Assembly: GCA_020740485.1 (NCBI GenBank)
Contig: DYMN01000014.1
Location: forward strand, 18,574 to 58,642
DNA from: Polaribacter sp.
GTDB lineage: Bacteria; Bacteroidota; Bacteroidia; Flavobacteriales; Flavobacteriaceae
DNA: 40,069 nucleotides
Direction: 5' to 3'
Positions 22,150 through 31,030 of this stretch are shown here, piece by piece. Every line of letters begins with the position of its first letter. Within the stretch, counting starts at the first letter, position 1. A program made the position numbers and the translations under genes. Below the pieces are notes generated by a model, which saw nothing but the letters and a program-made list of their open reading frames with translations, searched no databases and had not been told where the DNA came from.

Positions 22150-23367
22150 ATGGAACATCAAATATTACATAGGGCTTTAAGTGAAACCGTTGTTACGGCA
22201 TTGGATGCTATTTTTAATCAACAAATTTATGCGGATAAAATAGTAGAAAAAGCCTTGAAAAGTGATAAACGCATGGGTGCACGCGACAGGCGTTTTGTGG
22301 CGGAAAGTATCTATGAATGTGTGCGTTGGAAGAGATTATATGCTGAAATTGCTGCAATTAAAGAGGATTTAAATATTGAAAACATCTGGAAACTCTTTGG
22401 GGTCTATGCTACATTGCAAGAATACAAAATACCGGATTGGGAAGAATTTAAAAATTTTATATCCAAAGAGGATCTTCAAAATAAATTCGAACAATTGAAA
22501 TCGCAAAGAGCTGTTTTTGAATCTATACCGGATTGGTTAGATGAATTAGGTTATAATGAAATCGGTGAAAATTGGGAAAATGAAATACATGCTTTAAATC
22601 AAAAAGCTGATGTTATTTTGCGCGTTAACACCTTGAAAATAAGTAGAGAAGATTTAAAAGAACAATTGGCTAAAGAGGGTATTGAAACTGAAATATTAGA
22701 AGAATATCCTGATGCTTTACGACTGACGAACAGAGCTAACGTATTTCAAACACAGGCGTTTAAAGCAGGGTTCTTTGAAATGCAAGATGCCAGCTCCCAA
22801 TTAGTATCTCGGTTTCTTGAAGTAGAACCAAGCATGCGCGTAGTAGATGCGTGCGCAGGAGCAGGAGGAAAGACCTTGCATTTGGCTTCCTTGATGGAAA
22901 ATAAAGGACAGTTAATAGCCTTAGATATTTATGAAAATAAATTAGAGGAACTCAAAAAACGAGCCCGAAGAAATGGGGTTCACAATATCGATACACGTCC
23001 AATAACTTCAGCTAAAACCATAAAAAAACTAAAAGAAACGGTAGATAGAATACTTATTGATGCGCCTTGTAGCGGGTTAGGAGTCATAAGACGCAATCCC
23101 GATTCAAAATGGAAATTGAAGCCGGACGATATTGAAAAACTTCAAGAAACCCAAGCTCAAATTTTGGATCAGTATTCTCAAATGCTGAAAATAGGAGGGA
23201 AGATGGTATATGCCACTTGCTCTATTCTGCCTAAAGAAAATGAAAAACAAGTAGAAAAGTTCTTAGAAAACCACAACGAGTTCAAATTGTTAAGCGAACG
23301 TAAAATTTCACCGGCACAATCAGGATTTGATGGATTTTATATGGCTTTGTTGGAAAAAATTAATTAA
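22150..23367 (+). CDS. RsmB-type 16S rRNA (cytosine-C5)-methyltransferase
   Basis: A 405-residue NOL1/NOP2/Sun family enzyme. The N-terminal helical domain (about 1-150) resembles the NusB-like RNA-binding part (MGARDRRFVAESIYECVRWK). The SAM site is VVDACAGAGGKTLHLAS. The two conserved catalytic Cys motifs are present as DAPCSGLGVIRRNPD and YATCSILPKEN. It methylates C5 of a cytosine in 16S rRNA. Which position cannot be told from sequence. It follows the sucC terminator, and the next promoter overlaps its stop codon. Confidence 0.9.
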   Translation: MEHQILHRALSETVVTALDAIFNQQIYADKIVEKALKSDKRMGARDRRFVAESIYECVRWKRLYAEIAAIKEDLNIENIWKLFGVYATLQEYKIPDWEEFKNFISKEDLQNKFEQLKSQRAVFESIPDWLDELGYNEIGENWENEIHALNQKADVILRVNTLKISREDLKEQLAKEGIETEILEEYPDALRLTNRANVFQTQAFKAGFFEMQDASSQLVSRFLEVEPSMRVVDACAGAGGKTLHLASLMENKGQLIALDIYENKLEELKKRARRNGVHNIDTRPITSAKTIKKLKETVDRILIDAPCSGLGVIRRNPDSKWKLKPDDIEKLQETQAQILDQYSQMLKIGGKMVYATCSILPKENEKQVEKFLENHNEFKLLSERKISPAQSGFDGFYMALLEKIN

Positions 23368-23372
23368 ATTTG
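23365..23372 (+). promoter_or_regulatory. -7 element overlapping the methylase stop codon
   Basis: TAAATTTG, 20 bp before the first endonuclease gene, gives that gene its own promoter with a very short leader. Confidence 0.45.
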
Positions 23373-23391
23373 CAGCCCAAAATATATTAAA

Positions 23392-24468
23392 ATGAAGATA
23401 TTATTCAAACTATTTTTTATCATTATATTCACGATTAAAGGATTTTCTCAAATTCCGGCAGGATATTACGATTCAGCAACTGGAACGGGATATACCTTGA
23501 AAACGCAATTGTTCAGCATTATAGACAACCATAATAGCCAAAGTTATAGTGATTTGTGGAGCTTATATACCACAAGTGCTTTTCGTGATCATTGGTATGA
23601 AAATGATAATAGCTTATTGGATTTGTATTCCGAGAAACCAACGGGTACAGATAGTTATGAATATACTTCTACCGACGATCAGTGTGGAAGCTATGGAGCT
23701 GAAGGAGATTGCTACAATAGAGAACACTTGTTTCCGCAAGGATTTTTCAATGAAGCTTTACCAATGAAAAGTGATGCACACTTTGTAGTTCCCAGTGATG
23801 GAAAAGTAAACGGGATAAGAAGTAATTATCCTTTTGGTAAGGTTGGTAGTGCTTCTTCGACTTCTACCAATGGTTCAAAATTAGGTTCTAATCTCGATTC
23901 AGATTATTCCTCCGGATATACCGGTACTGTATTTGAACCTATTGACGAGTTTAAAGGAGATGTGGCTCGAGCTATGTTTTATGTTGCAACTAGATATCAA
24001 GATGTCATTACGTCTTGGGATAGTTGGCCTATGGTGGATGGTACTAATACGCAAGTATATGCTAATACTTTCAAAAACATTTTATTAGCATGGCATCAAT
24101 TAGATCCGGTAAGTTCTTATGAAATTGGAAAGAATAATGAAATTTATTACAATTTTCAAGGAAATAGAAATCCTTACATAGATCATCCGGAATATGTAGC
24201 GTCTATATGGGGAACTGTTGCAGGAACTGAGGATGAAATGTATTTAAGTTTAAAAATATACCCAAATCCTTCTAATGATATTATTTACATTGAATCGGAT
24301 GAATTAATAAATGATTATACTATATTTGACATAACAGGAAAAAAAGTACAAGATGGAACAATTATGAATAATCAAATTCAAGTTGATGTGATAGAAAGTG
24401 GAATGTATTTCTTAAATTTATCCAATGATAACCATTCTATTACCAAAAAAATAGTGATATCAGATTAA
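23392..24468 (+). CDS. Secreted endonuclease I with T9SS sorting domain, paralogue 1
   Basis: The 358 residues have a signal peptide (LFKLFFIIIFTIKGFSQ). An endonuclease I (EndA/NucM/Vvn-type) domain runs to about 280, with the beta-beta-metal motif DCYNREHLFPQG and supporting EPIDEFKGDVARAMFY. A type IX C-terminal sorting domain follows (LSLKIYPNPSNDIIYIES, GMYFLNLSNDN). Such enzymes cut DNA or RNA nonspecifically outside the cell, serving nutrient scavenging or matrix DNA degradation. It lies 77 bp upstream of its paralogue. No terminator separates them. Confidence 0.9.
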   Translation: MKILFKLFFIIIFTIKGFSQIPAGYYDSATGTGYTLKTQLFSIIDNHNSQSYSDLWSLYTTSAFRDHWYENDNSLLDLYSEKPTGTDSYEYTSTDDQCGSYGAEGDCYNREHLFPQGFFNEALPMKSDAHFVVPSDGKVNGIRSNYPFGKVGSASSTSTNGSKLGSNLDSDYSSGYTGTVFEPIDEFKGDVARAMFYVATRYQDVITSWDSWPMVDGTNTQVYANTFKNILLAWHQLDPVSSYEIGKNNEIYYNFQGNRNPYIDHPEYVASIWGTVAGTEDEMYLSLKIYPNPSNDIIYIESDELINDYTIFDITGKKVQDGTIMNNQIQVDVIESGMYFLNLSNDNHSITKKIVISD

Positions 24469-24545
24469 TCCTTTTTTATTATTTACGTTTATATACACAA
24501 CTAATTTAAAAAATTTTAAATTAATAACCAATTCCATTACCCAAA

Positions 24546-26372
24546 ATGAAAAACTTATTGGCTCTTGTTTTTATTTTTCTAACAAACCTTCTTTTTTCTC
24601 AAATTCCATCAACTTATTATAATTCAGCCAACGGACTTTCTGGCTATGCCCTTAAATCGCAATTAAAAACCATCATCACCAATGGTCACAACAATCGAGG
24701 TTATGATGCATTGTACGAGGGATATAAAACTACTGACACCGATCATTATTACGAAAATGATGGAACAGTTCTCGATATCTATTCTGAAAAACCTTCAGGT
24801 GTAGATGCCTACAATTATAGTCACACAAGCGGTTCTGACCGATGTGGGCAGTACAATACTGAAGCCGATTGCTACAATAGAGAGCATATCATTCCTCAAA
24901 GCGTTTTTAGTGAAGCTTCACCTATGGTTTCTGATATTCATTCTGTTGTGCCTTCGGATGGTTATGTAAATGGTAAAAGAAGTAATCATCCTTTTGGAGT
25001 TGTTTCAAATCCAACTTGGACTTCTACTAATGGTTCTAAGTTAGGTAGTTGTACATTTCCAGGTTATAGTGGTACTTCTTTTGAACCTATTGATGAATTT
25101 AAAGGAGATGTAGCGAGAATGCTGTTTTATTTTGCTACACGTTATGAAACACAAGTGGACAGTTGGTCATTTCCCATGTTTAATGATACTGAAAATCAAG
25201 TTTTTACAGATTGGGCACTGAATATGTTGATTGAGTGGCATAATAATGATCCCGTTACACAAAGAGAAATTGACCGAAACAATGCCGCTTATAATTTTCA
25301 AGGAAATGCAAATCCATTTATCAGTCATCCGGAATGGGTGAATGTTATTTGGAATCCATCCACTGACACAGAAGTCCCCAGCGTTCCAACTAATTTAGAT
25401 GCAAGTAATGAAACCGCTAATACAATTACACTTTCTTGGACGGCATCTACTGATAATGCAGGCGTTTCAGGATACGATATTTATAAGGATGCTGTATTAT
25501 TGGCTAGTAGTTCTACAAATTCATACCTAGTTAACGGACTATCTCCGTTAACCACCTATACTTTTTATGTAAAAGCCAAAGATGCTGCCGGTAATGTTTC
25601 AAATGCAAGCAATTCAGTGCAAGCTACCACTACTGATGTGCCGGCTTCATCGTCAAATGAATTGTTCTTTTCAGAGTATGTTGAGGGCTCTTCCTACAAC
25701 AAAGCATTAGAAATTGCAAATAAAACAGGTTCTTCAGTCGATTTATCCTCTTATTCAATAGCAAGAAATGTAAATGGTGCAGGAGGTTGGGATACTTCGT
25801 ACACTTTGTCCGGTAGTATAACAAATGGGGATGTATTTGTAATAGCCCATAGTCAAGCTGATGCAGCAATTTTAGCCCAAAAGGACTTCACTTCAGATAA
25901 CATTACTTCCTACAATGGTAACGACCCGGTTGGATTGTTTAAAAATGGAGTTTTAATTGATATCATAGGAGTTTTAGATGGTGGTGCAACTGATTTTGCA
26001 AAAGATGTAACCATAAGAAGAAAACAGAGTATTGTTAGCCCAAATACAACTTTTAATTTGGCAGCAGAGTGGGATTCTTTTCCTTCAAATACTTTTGATG
26101 GATTAGGGAATCATTCCACGCTAACTAATGGAAATGAGTTAAGTATAACGTATTTTTCAGTTTATCCAAATCCAAGTAAAGGAATTATCAATATCGATAG
26201 TAATGAATTTGAAAGTAGCTATGTTGTTCTTGATGTATTGGGAAATATTGTTATCCAAGCTAAGTTACATTCTAATAAAATCAATTTAAATGATTTGAAT
26301 AATGGAATTTATTTTCTAATCATTTCAAATGAAAATGGGTTAAAAACAGCAAAGTTTATCATCGAAAAATAA
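24546..26372 (+). CDS. Secreted endonuclease I with FN3, lamin-tail and T9SS domains, paralogue 2
   Basis: The 608 residues carry, in order: a signal peptide (LALVFIFLTNLLFSQ); an endonuclease I domain to about 275 (DCYNREHIIPQSVFSEASP, EPIDEFKGDVARMLFYFATR); a fibronectin type III repeat at about 283-363 (VPSVPTNLDASN, YTFYVKAKDAAGNVS); a lamin-tail domain at about 370-495 (LFFSEYVEGSSYNKALEI); and a T9SS sorting domain (SVYPNPSKGIINIDS). It shares the catalytic EH pair with paralogue 1. The extra domains probably attach the enzyme to surfaces. It is probably co-transcribed with paralogue 1. Confidence 0.92.
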   Translation: MKNLLALVFIFLTNLLFSQIPSTYYNSANGLSGYALKSQLKTIITNGHNNRGYDALYEGYKTTDTDHYYENDGTVLDIYSEKPSGVDAYNYSHTSGSDRCGQYNTEADCYNREHIIPQSVFSEASPMVSDIHSVVPSDGYVNGKRSNHPFGVVSNPTWTSTNGSKLGSCTFPGYSGTSFEPIDEFKGDVARMLFYFATRYETQVDSWSFPMFNDTENQVFTDWALNMLIEWHNNDPVTQREIDRNNAAYNFQGNANPFISHPEWVNVIWNPSTDTEVPSVPTNLDASNETANTITLSWTASTDNAGVSGYDIYKDAVLLASSSTNSYLVNGLSPLTTYTFYVKAKDAAGNVSNASNSVQATTTDVPASSSNELFFSEYVEGSSYNKALEIANKTGSSVDLSSYSIARNVNGAGGWDTSYTLSGSITNGDVFVIAHSQADAAILAQKDFTSDNITSYNGNDPVGLFKNGVLIDIIGVLDGGATDFAKDVTIRRKQSIVSPNTTFNLAAEWDSFPSNTFDGLGNHSTLTNGNELSITYFSVYPNPSKGIINIDSNEFESSYVVLDVLGNIVIQAKLHSNKINLNDLNNGIYFLIISNENGLKTAKFIIEK

Positions 26373-26454
26373 AAAAGTTATTAACAAAAATTTAATCTGA
26401 TAAAAACGGGTTAAATATTATTTTAAATAGCTAAGGATTAATTTGTTAAGTAAT

Positions 26455-26492
26455 AAACGGTTTATTATTGAATTATCAGTAATAAACCGTTT
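26455..26492. repeat. Paired palindromes forming a 13-bp hairpin
   Basis: AAACGGTTTATTA pairs exactly with TAATAAACCGTTT over 12 nt. The left arm is itself part of a near-palindrome (TAATAAACGGTTTATTA). It could be a 3' hairpin of the endonuclease transcript or a double operator for the next gene. The gap from 26373 to 26596 holds this hairpin and a TAAATTTG at 26592-26599 that overlaps the putative TTG start of the next gene. Confidence 0.6.
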
Positions 26493-26596
26493 GTAATGTT
26501 AAGTTTTTCTAAAAACAATTCAAAGTTATCCTATGTTTATTACTAAAACTAAAAAATAGTTTAGTTTTACCTCCGCTAAACAGAAATTTTATAAAT

Positions 26597-27205
26597 TTGA
26601 ATAAATATTGCAGAGTAACCTTATTTTTGATTTTGTTAAGTACCGTAGTACTTTTTCCAAAATTTGCGATTGACAAGAAAACAGAAACCCAAACAGAACC
26701 TCAAATTGCTACCGTATCTCCCACTATTGATGATTCCTATTTTATTCCGGGCTATGGTAAATCCTATATTGGATTCAAAGAAAATCTAGCATTTAAAGAG
26801 TCGCAAGGAAAATATCATGTAATAAATGAATTGGGTTACATGGGAAAATATCAATTTGGGGCGAGTACTTTAGCTACATTAAAAGTAAATGATTCTGCCC
26901 AATTTATGAATAGTCCTAAGATTCAAGAAAGTGTTTTCCGAGCATCTTTAGCCAGAAATAAATGGTTTTTACAAAAAGAAATCGACTTATTCTCAGGGAA
27001 AATAATAAATGGCGTAGAAATTACTGAATCAGGAGTATTAGCGGCTGCTCACTTAGCAGGAGTGGGGAATGTAAAGAAATTTTTGTATTCTAACGGGAAA
27101 AAAAGAGCTAAAGACGCCTTTGGAACAAGGATTGAATATTATATGCGTGATTTTGCACATTATGATCTCTCACACATTTCAGCAGAACAAAATCCAAAAC
27201 ATTAA
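26597..27205 (+). CDS. Exported lysozyme/transglycosylase-like protein
   Basis: Up to 202 residues. The N-terminus is a signal peptide or anchor (LFLILLSTVVLFPKFA). The domain has LAFKESQGKYHVINELGYMG followed by KYQFGASTL, with Glu in ESQGKY where lysozyme-like lytic transglycosylases place the catalytic acid, and ending VLAAAHLAGVGNVKKFLY, typical of that fold. It probably cleaves peptidoglycan. The start is uncertain. TTG at 26597 overlaps a -7-like TAAATTTG, and no ATG exists upstream in the frame. A TTG at 26627 is an alternative. Confidence 0.65.
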   Translation: MNKYCRVTLFLILLSTVVLFPKFAIDKKTETQTEPQIATVSPTIDDSYFIPGYGKSYIGFKENLAFKESQGKYHVINELGYMGKYQFGASTLATLKVNDSAQFMNSPKIQESVFRASLARNKWFLQKEIDLFSGKIINGVEITESGVLAAAHLAGVGNVKKFLYSNGKKRAKDAFGTRIEYYMRDFAHYDLSHISAEQNPKH

Positions 27206-27210
27206 AAACA

Positions 27211-27918
27211 TTATTTTTGAATTATAAATATTGCCGGACGCTTATGAAGCTCCGGTTTTTCTTTTTTCCACTGTTGAATACTTTTGGTTTTAATAAATTC
27301 GGTAGGTAGTGTAATGTCAGCAGCTATGCAAAGTTTTGTGTCAGGATGTAGTGTTTGCGTCAAACTGTCTAGAAGTTTATTATTTCTGTAAGGGGTTTCT
27401 ATAAAAATCTGACTTTGAAGAAGTTCTCCTGATTTTTTTTCTAATAATTTGATTTGATTTTTCCTTTCATAATCATCTATTGGCAAATAACCGTTAAATG
27501 CAAAATTTTGTCCGTTAAATCCGCTGGACATCATTGCTAAAAAAATGGATGAAGGGCCTACAATAGGAATAACTCTAATTTCGAGTTGGTGTGCCATTTT
27601 TACTACAAATGCCCCTGGATCGGCAATAGCGGGCAATCCGGCTTCAGACATAATGCCTATGTCAAACCCTTTTTTGCATAAATTGAGATAATCAATAGTT
27701 TCAGCATCGGATGTATGCTTGTCTATTAACATAAAATGTAATTCAGATTGTTTTTTCTCAGGTGCTATTTTTTTAATAAAATGTCGAGCTGTTTTTTCGT
27801 TTTCGACAATAAAATAGTTCAATGCTTCAATGATGCTTTTTATATTAGAAGGCAATACTTCAAATGGATTGTTATCTCCTAAAGGATTGGGTATTAAATA
27901 TATATTTCCTAATTTCAC
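27211..27918 (-). CDS. RsmI-like SAM-dependent methyltransferase (tetrapyrrole-methylase fold)
   Basis: A 235-residue protein of the tetrapyrrole-methylase superfamily. It has GNIYLIPNPLGD at the start, the GIMSEAGLPAIADPGAFVVK signature of RsmI (2'-O-methylation of 16S rRNA C1402 in the family's best-known member), then PIVGPSSIFLAMMSSGFNGQ. I choose GTG at 27918, which overlaps the phosphatase stop by 4 bp (GTGA) and gives the conserved N-terminus. A TTG at 27951 is less likely. This shorter variant following an LMW phosphatase and dnaA is typical of flavobacteria. Confidence 0.88.
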   Translation of the reverse strand: MKLGNIYLIPNPLGDNNPFEVLPSNIKSIIEALNYFIVENEKTARHFIKKIAPEKKQSELHFMLIDKHTSDAETIDYLNLCKKGFDIGIMSEAGLPAIADPGAFVVKMAHQLEIRVIPIVGPSSIFLAMMSSGFNGQNFAFNGYLPIDDYERKNQIKLLEKKSGELLQSQIFIETPYRNNKLLDSLTQTLHPDTKLCIAADITLPTEFIKTKSIQQWKKEKPELHKRPAIFIIQK

Positions 27919-28376
27919 TTTTTTAATAGTTTGTCTGCTATTACATCGCAAGCTTCGTCTAACATTTTATAAACATTTCTGAAAGCAAAAGTGGAACTAT
28001 AAAAAGGGTCTGGAACATCTAAATTTTCGTTGGGGAAAACTTCGTTCAATATAATTTTTACTTTTGCTTTATGTTCTTCAGTTGCTGCCAACTTTATAAG
28101 TGCTTTGTAATTGAAATGATCCATGGCGTATATGATATCAAAATTATCGAAATCATCCATTGTAAACAGTCGTGCGCGTTGATAAGTAATATCTAGTTTA
28201 TTTTCATTGGCAACAAGAATCGAGCGTTTGTCTGGTAATTCACCAATATGTGAATTACCCATACCTGCAGAATCTATTATGAATTCTTCGGAATTGTTTA
28301 ATTTATCTTTTAATATGCCTTCTGCTAAAGGAGATCTGCATATATTTCCAAGGCAGACCATTAAAATCTTAGTCAT
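27915..28376 (-). CDS. Low-molecular-weight protein-tyrosine phosphatase
   Basis: A 153-residue enzyme with the P-loop VCLGNICRSP near the N-terminus (Cys8, Arg14), giving the CX5R active site. The general-acid loop is VPDPFYSS near residue 120. It removes phosphate from tyrosine in proteins. The partner kinase is not in the window. It is 14 bp downstream of dnaA and overlaps the RsmI-like gene, so the three are likely one transcript. Confidence 0.94.
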   Translation of the reverse strand: MTKILMVCLGNICRSPLAEGILKDKLNNSEEFIIDSAGMGNSHIGELPDKRSILVANENKLDITYQRARLFTMDDFDNFDIIYAMDHFNYKALIKLAATEEHKAKVKIILNEVFPNENLDVPDPFYSSTFAFRNVYKMLDEACDVIADKLLKK

Positions 28377-28390
28377 TCTAATATAAAGAA

Positions 28391-29821
28391 TTATTGGGAG
28401 GTTAATTTGTCGTTTAGTTCTTCAACAAATTTTCTGAATTGTTTATCAGTTTCAGTCAAATTATCAACTGTTTTACAAGCGTGTAAAACTGTAGCGTGAT
28501 CTCGTTTACCTATTTGAGAACCAATTGAGGCTAATGATGCTTTGGTCAATCTTTTTGAAAAATACATTGCCAATTGTCGTGCTTGCACTACATGTCTTTT
28601 TCTGGTTGTGGATTGAAGTGTAGGAACATCTATGTCGAAATATTTTGAAACCACTTTTTGGATTATTTCGATAGATACTTCCTTTTTTGAGTTTTTTACA
28701 AATTTATCAACGATTTGACGGGTTAGAGCCAATGTAAACTCTTTTTTATTGAAGGAAGCCTGAGCTATTAATGATACTAATACTCCTTCTAATTCTCGGA
28801 CGTTTGATTTTATGTTTTTAGCAATATACTCTATAATTTCCTTTGGCATTTCTACCCCATCTCTGAATATCTTTTTTTCAAGAATGGACACGCGTGTTTC
28901 AAAATCAGGGGACTGTAATTCAGCAGATAAACCCCATTTGAACCGAGATAACAAGCGTTGTTCTATGTCTTGCATGTCAACCGGTGCTTTATCCGAAGTC
29001 AAGACTACTTGTTTTCCATTTTGATGCAAGTGATTGAAAATATGGAAGAAAACATCTTGTGTTCCTGATTTGCCCGATAGAAACTGAATATCGTCAATTA
29101 AGAGAACATCAATCATCTGATAAAAGTGAATAAAATCATTTCTATCATTGTTTTTCACTGCTTCAATAAATTGTTGAGTGAATTTTTCTGATGATATGTA
29201 CAAAACAGTTTTTTCAGGATATTTATCTTTTATCTCTACCCCAATGGCATGAGCCAAATGGGTTTTCCCTAATCCTACACCACCATATATTAATAAGGGA
29301 TTAAATGAAGTTCCGCCGGGCTTATTAGAAACTGCTATTCCTGCTGAACGTGCCAATCTATTGGAGTCTCCCTCTACGAAGTTATCAAAATTGTAGTTGG
29401 GATTCAGTTGAGATTCTATTTTTACTTTTTGAATTCCGGGAATTATAAAAGGATTTTTTAATTGTCTCTTGTCAACCTCTATCGGAATTGTTACCCCTTG
29501 TGTGTTTATAGGATTTCTATTGGAGCTTGGAAATTTTACAGTTTGAGAATGGGTGTTACTATAAGAATTTTCCATTTTCACATCGTAAATCAATTTAGCA
29601 TCAATTCCTAATTCTTTGGTTAATGTAGTTCTTAACAATTTAATGTAATGCTCTTCTAACCATTCATAAAAAAATTTACTAGGTACTTGAATTGTCAAAG
29701 CTTCTCCTTTCAAACTGATAGGAATAATAGGTTCAAACCAAGTTTTGAACGCTTGTGGTTTTATGTTATCCTTAATGAAATTAAGACAAGAATTCCATAC
29801 TGAATCCGCAGTATTTGCCAT
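28391..29821 (-). CDS. dnaA: Chromosomal replication initiator DnaA
   Basis: The 476 residues hold domain I (about 1-75), a variable linker, the AAA+ module with Walker A (IYGGVGLGKTHLAHAIG) and Walker B (VLLIDDIQFLSGK), sensor/arginine-finger region (LLSRFKWGL), and the C-terminal DNA-binding domain ending in SQIGKRDHATVLHACKTV. It unwinds the origin and recruits the helicase. No DnaA-box cluster is seen in the 175-bp divergent gap upstream, so oriC is not evident here. A CATCTTTG on the minus strand near 29889-29896 is a weak -7 candidate. Confidence 0.97.
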   Translation of the reverse strand: MANTADSVWNSCLNFIKDNIKPQAFKTWFEPIIPISLKGEALTIQVPSKFFYEWLEEHYIKLLRTTLTKELGIDAKLIYDVKMENSYSNTHSQTVKFPSSNRNPINTQGVTIPIEVDKRQLKNPFIIPGIQKVKIESQLNPNYNFDNFVEGDSNRLARSAGIAVSNKPGGTSFNPLLIYGGVGLGKTHLAHAIGVEIKDKYPEKTVLYISSEKFTQQFIEAVKNNDRNDFIHFYQMIDVLLIDDIQFLSGKSGTQDVFFHIFNHLHQNGKQVVLTSDKAPVDMQDIEQRLLSRFKWGLSAELQSPDFETRVSILEKKIFRDGVEMPKEIIEYIAKNIKSNVRELEGVLVSLIAQASFNKKEFTLALTRQIVDKFVKNSKKEVSIEIIQKVVSKYFDIDVPTLQSTTRKRHVVQARQLAMYFSKRLTKASLASIGSQIGKRDHATVLHACKTVDNLTETDKQFRKFVEELNDKLTSQ

Positions 29822-29996
29822 TGAATTAGTAAATTTTTTTGAGTTTTAAATTTTTTTCTCTCTTCGAGAACTTCCCGTTAATTGAAAAACAAAGATGTAA
29901 ATAAATTATCTAATAAAAAAATGGAAATGCTATTGTTTATTAAAAATTATTTCATTATAATTGGCCGATATTTTATGTGATAAATATCATTTTCAA

Positions 29997-30407
29997 ATGT
30001 ATAAAAATTTAACCACTGTTCAAGTACGCTACGGAGAGACCGATCAAATGGGTTATGTGTACCACGGAAACTATGCGCAATATATAGAATTAGGGCGGCT
30101 TAGTTGGTTGAAAAGCTTAGGATTATCCTATAAAGAAATGGAAAAAAACGGGATTATGTTGCCTGTTTATTCTCTCAATATCAGATATATAAAGCCTGCT
30201 TTCTACGATGATATTCTAACTATTGAAACCAATTTAAAAGAACTTCCTTCTGTTAGAATTACTTTTGAGTACAAGATATTTAATTCATTAAATGAATTGT
30301 TGACTACCGCCGAAACAACCTTGATTTTTGTTAATATTTCTACCGGAAAACCGATGAGATGCCCTCAGGAAATTGTAAATAAAGTACTAAAAGCTTCCGT
30401 GCTTTAG
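29997..30407 (+). CDS. Acyl-CoA thioesterase, hotdog fold (YbgC-like)
   Basis: From ATG at 29997 the protein has 136 residues starting MYKNLTTVQVRYGETDQMGY, the 4HBT-family opening with the catalytic Asp in ETDQMGYVYHGNY. A longer frame to 29961 begins at TTG and adds 12 unconserved residues. It hydrolyses acyl-CoA thioesters. In Bacteroidota it often sits by dnaA. Divergent from dnaA and convergent with the YigZ gene. Confidence 0.9.
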   Translation: MYKNLTTVQVRYGETDQMGYVYHGNYAQYIELGRLSWLKSLGLSYKEMEKNGIMLPVYSLNIRYIKPAFYDDILTIETNLKELPSVRITFEYKIFNSLNELLTTAETTLIFVNISTGKPMRCPQEIVNKVLKASVL

Positions 30408-30423
30408 CCAACAAAGTTTCAAG

Positions 30424-31029
30424 TTACTTATTAACAATTTTCACACATCTCAATTCTGAAATAGCTTGTATTACACGTTCGCTTTCTGATTTTCTGATAC
30501 TAATATGATAGATACAATCCAATTCCATTTTCTGTGATATAATTTCAACTGTGTTTGTTTTTAGCACCCTTAAAACTTTGTTTTGATCGGCGTACGAAAA
30601 ACTAATTTCATAAACATTATCTATGGTCTTAGTAATGATTTCAGCTTGTTCCAATACCATTTGAGCAGCAATTTTATAGGCAGCAACTAATCCGCTCACC
30701 CCTAACTTTGTTCCACCAAAATATCTTACTACCACTACAAGAATATCAGTTAATTCTTTACTTAATATTTGACCATATATTGGTAATCCTGCAGTTCCGG
30801 AAGGTTCACCATCGTCGTTTATTCTATATTTCTGTTCAGATAGGGTACCAATTCGCCAAGCATAACACCAATGTCGGGCTTTGTGATGTTCTGATTTTAA
30901 TTTTTCGATAAATGGCTGTATTTCTTCTTCATTTTTTACTGGGAAAGCATAGCCTAAAAACTTACTACCTTTTTCTTTATACAAAGATTCGGAAGAAGCT
31001 TTTGATATGGTTTTAAAAAAGTCGGACAC
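30424..31029 (-). CDS. IMPACT family protein (YigZ-like)
   Basis: A 201-residue protein with the YigZ pattern: KGSKFLGYAFPVKN, HHKARHWCYAWRIG, INDDGEPSGTAGLPIYGQI and VVVVRYFGGTKLGVSGLV. The C-terminal ferredoxin-like domain is also present. YigZ members are linked to ribosome or translation stress. The molecular function is not settled. It is 1 bp downstream of the CPBP-like gene, so the two are co-transcribed. Confidence 0.93.
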   Translation of the reverse strand: MSDFFKTISKASSESLYKEKGSKFLGYAFPVKNEEEIQPFIEKLKSEHHKARHWCYAWRIGTLSEQKYRINDDGEPSGTAGLPIYGQILSKELTDILVVVVRYFGGTKLGVSGLVAAYKIAAQMVLEQAEIITKTIDNVYEISFSYADQNKVLRVLKTNTVEIISQKMELDCIYHISIRKSESERVIQAISELRCVKIVNK

Positions 31030-31030
31030 T

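Noticed and set aside
29822-29996. Possible oriC in the gap upstream of dnaA
   Set aside because: No TTATCCACA-like boxes or AT-rich repeat array were found. The gap is only short and AT-rich.
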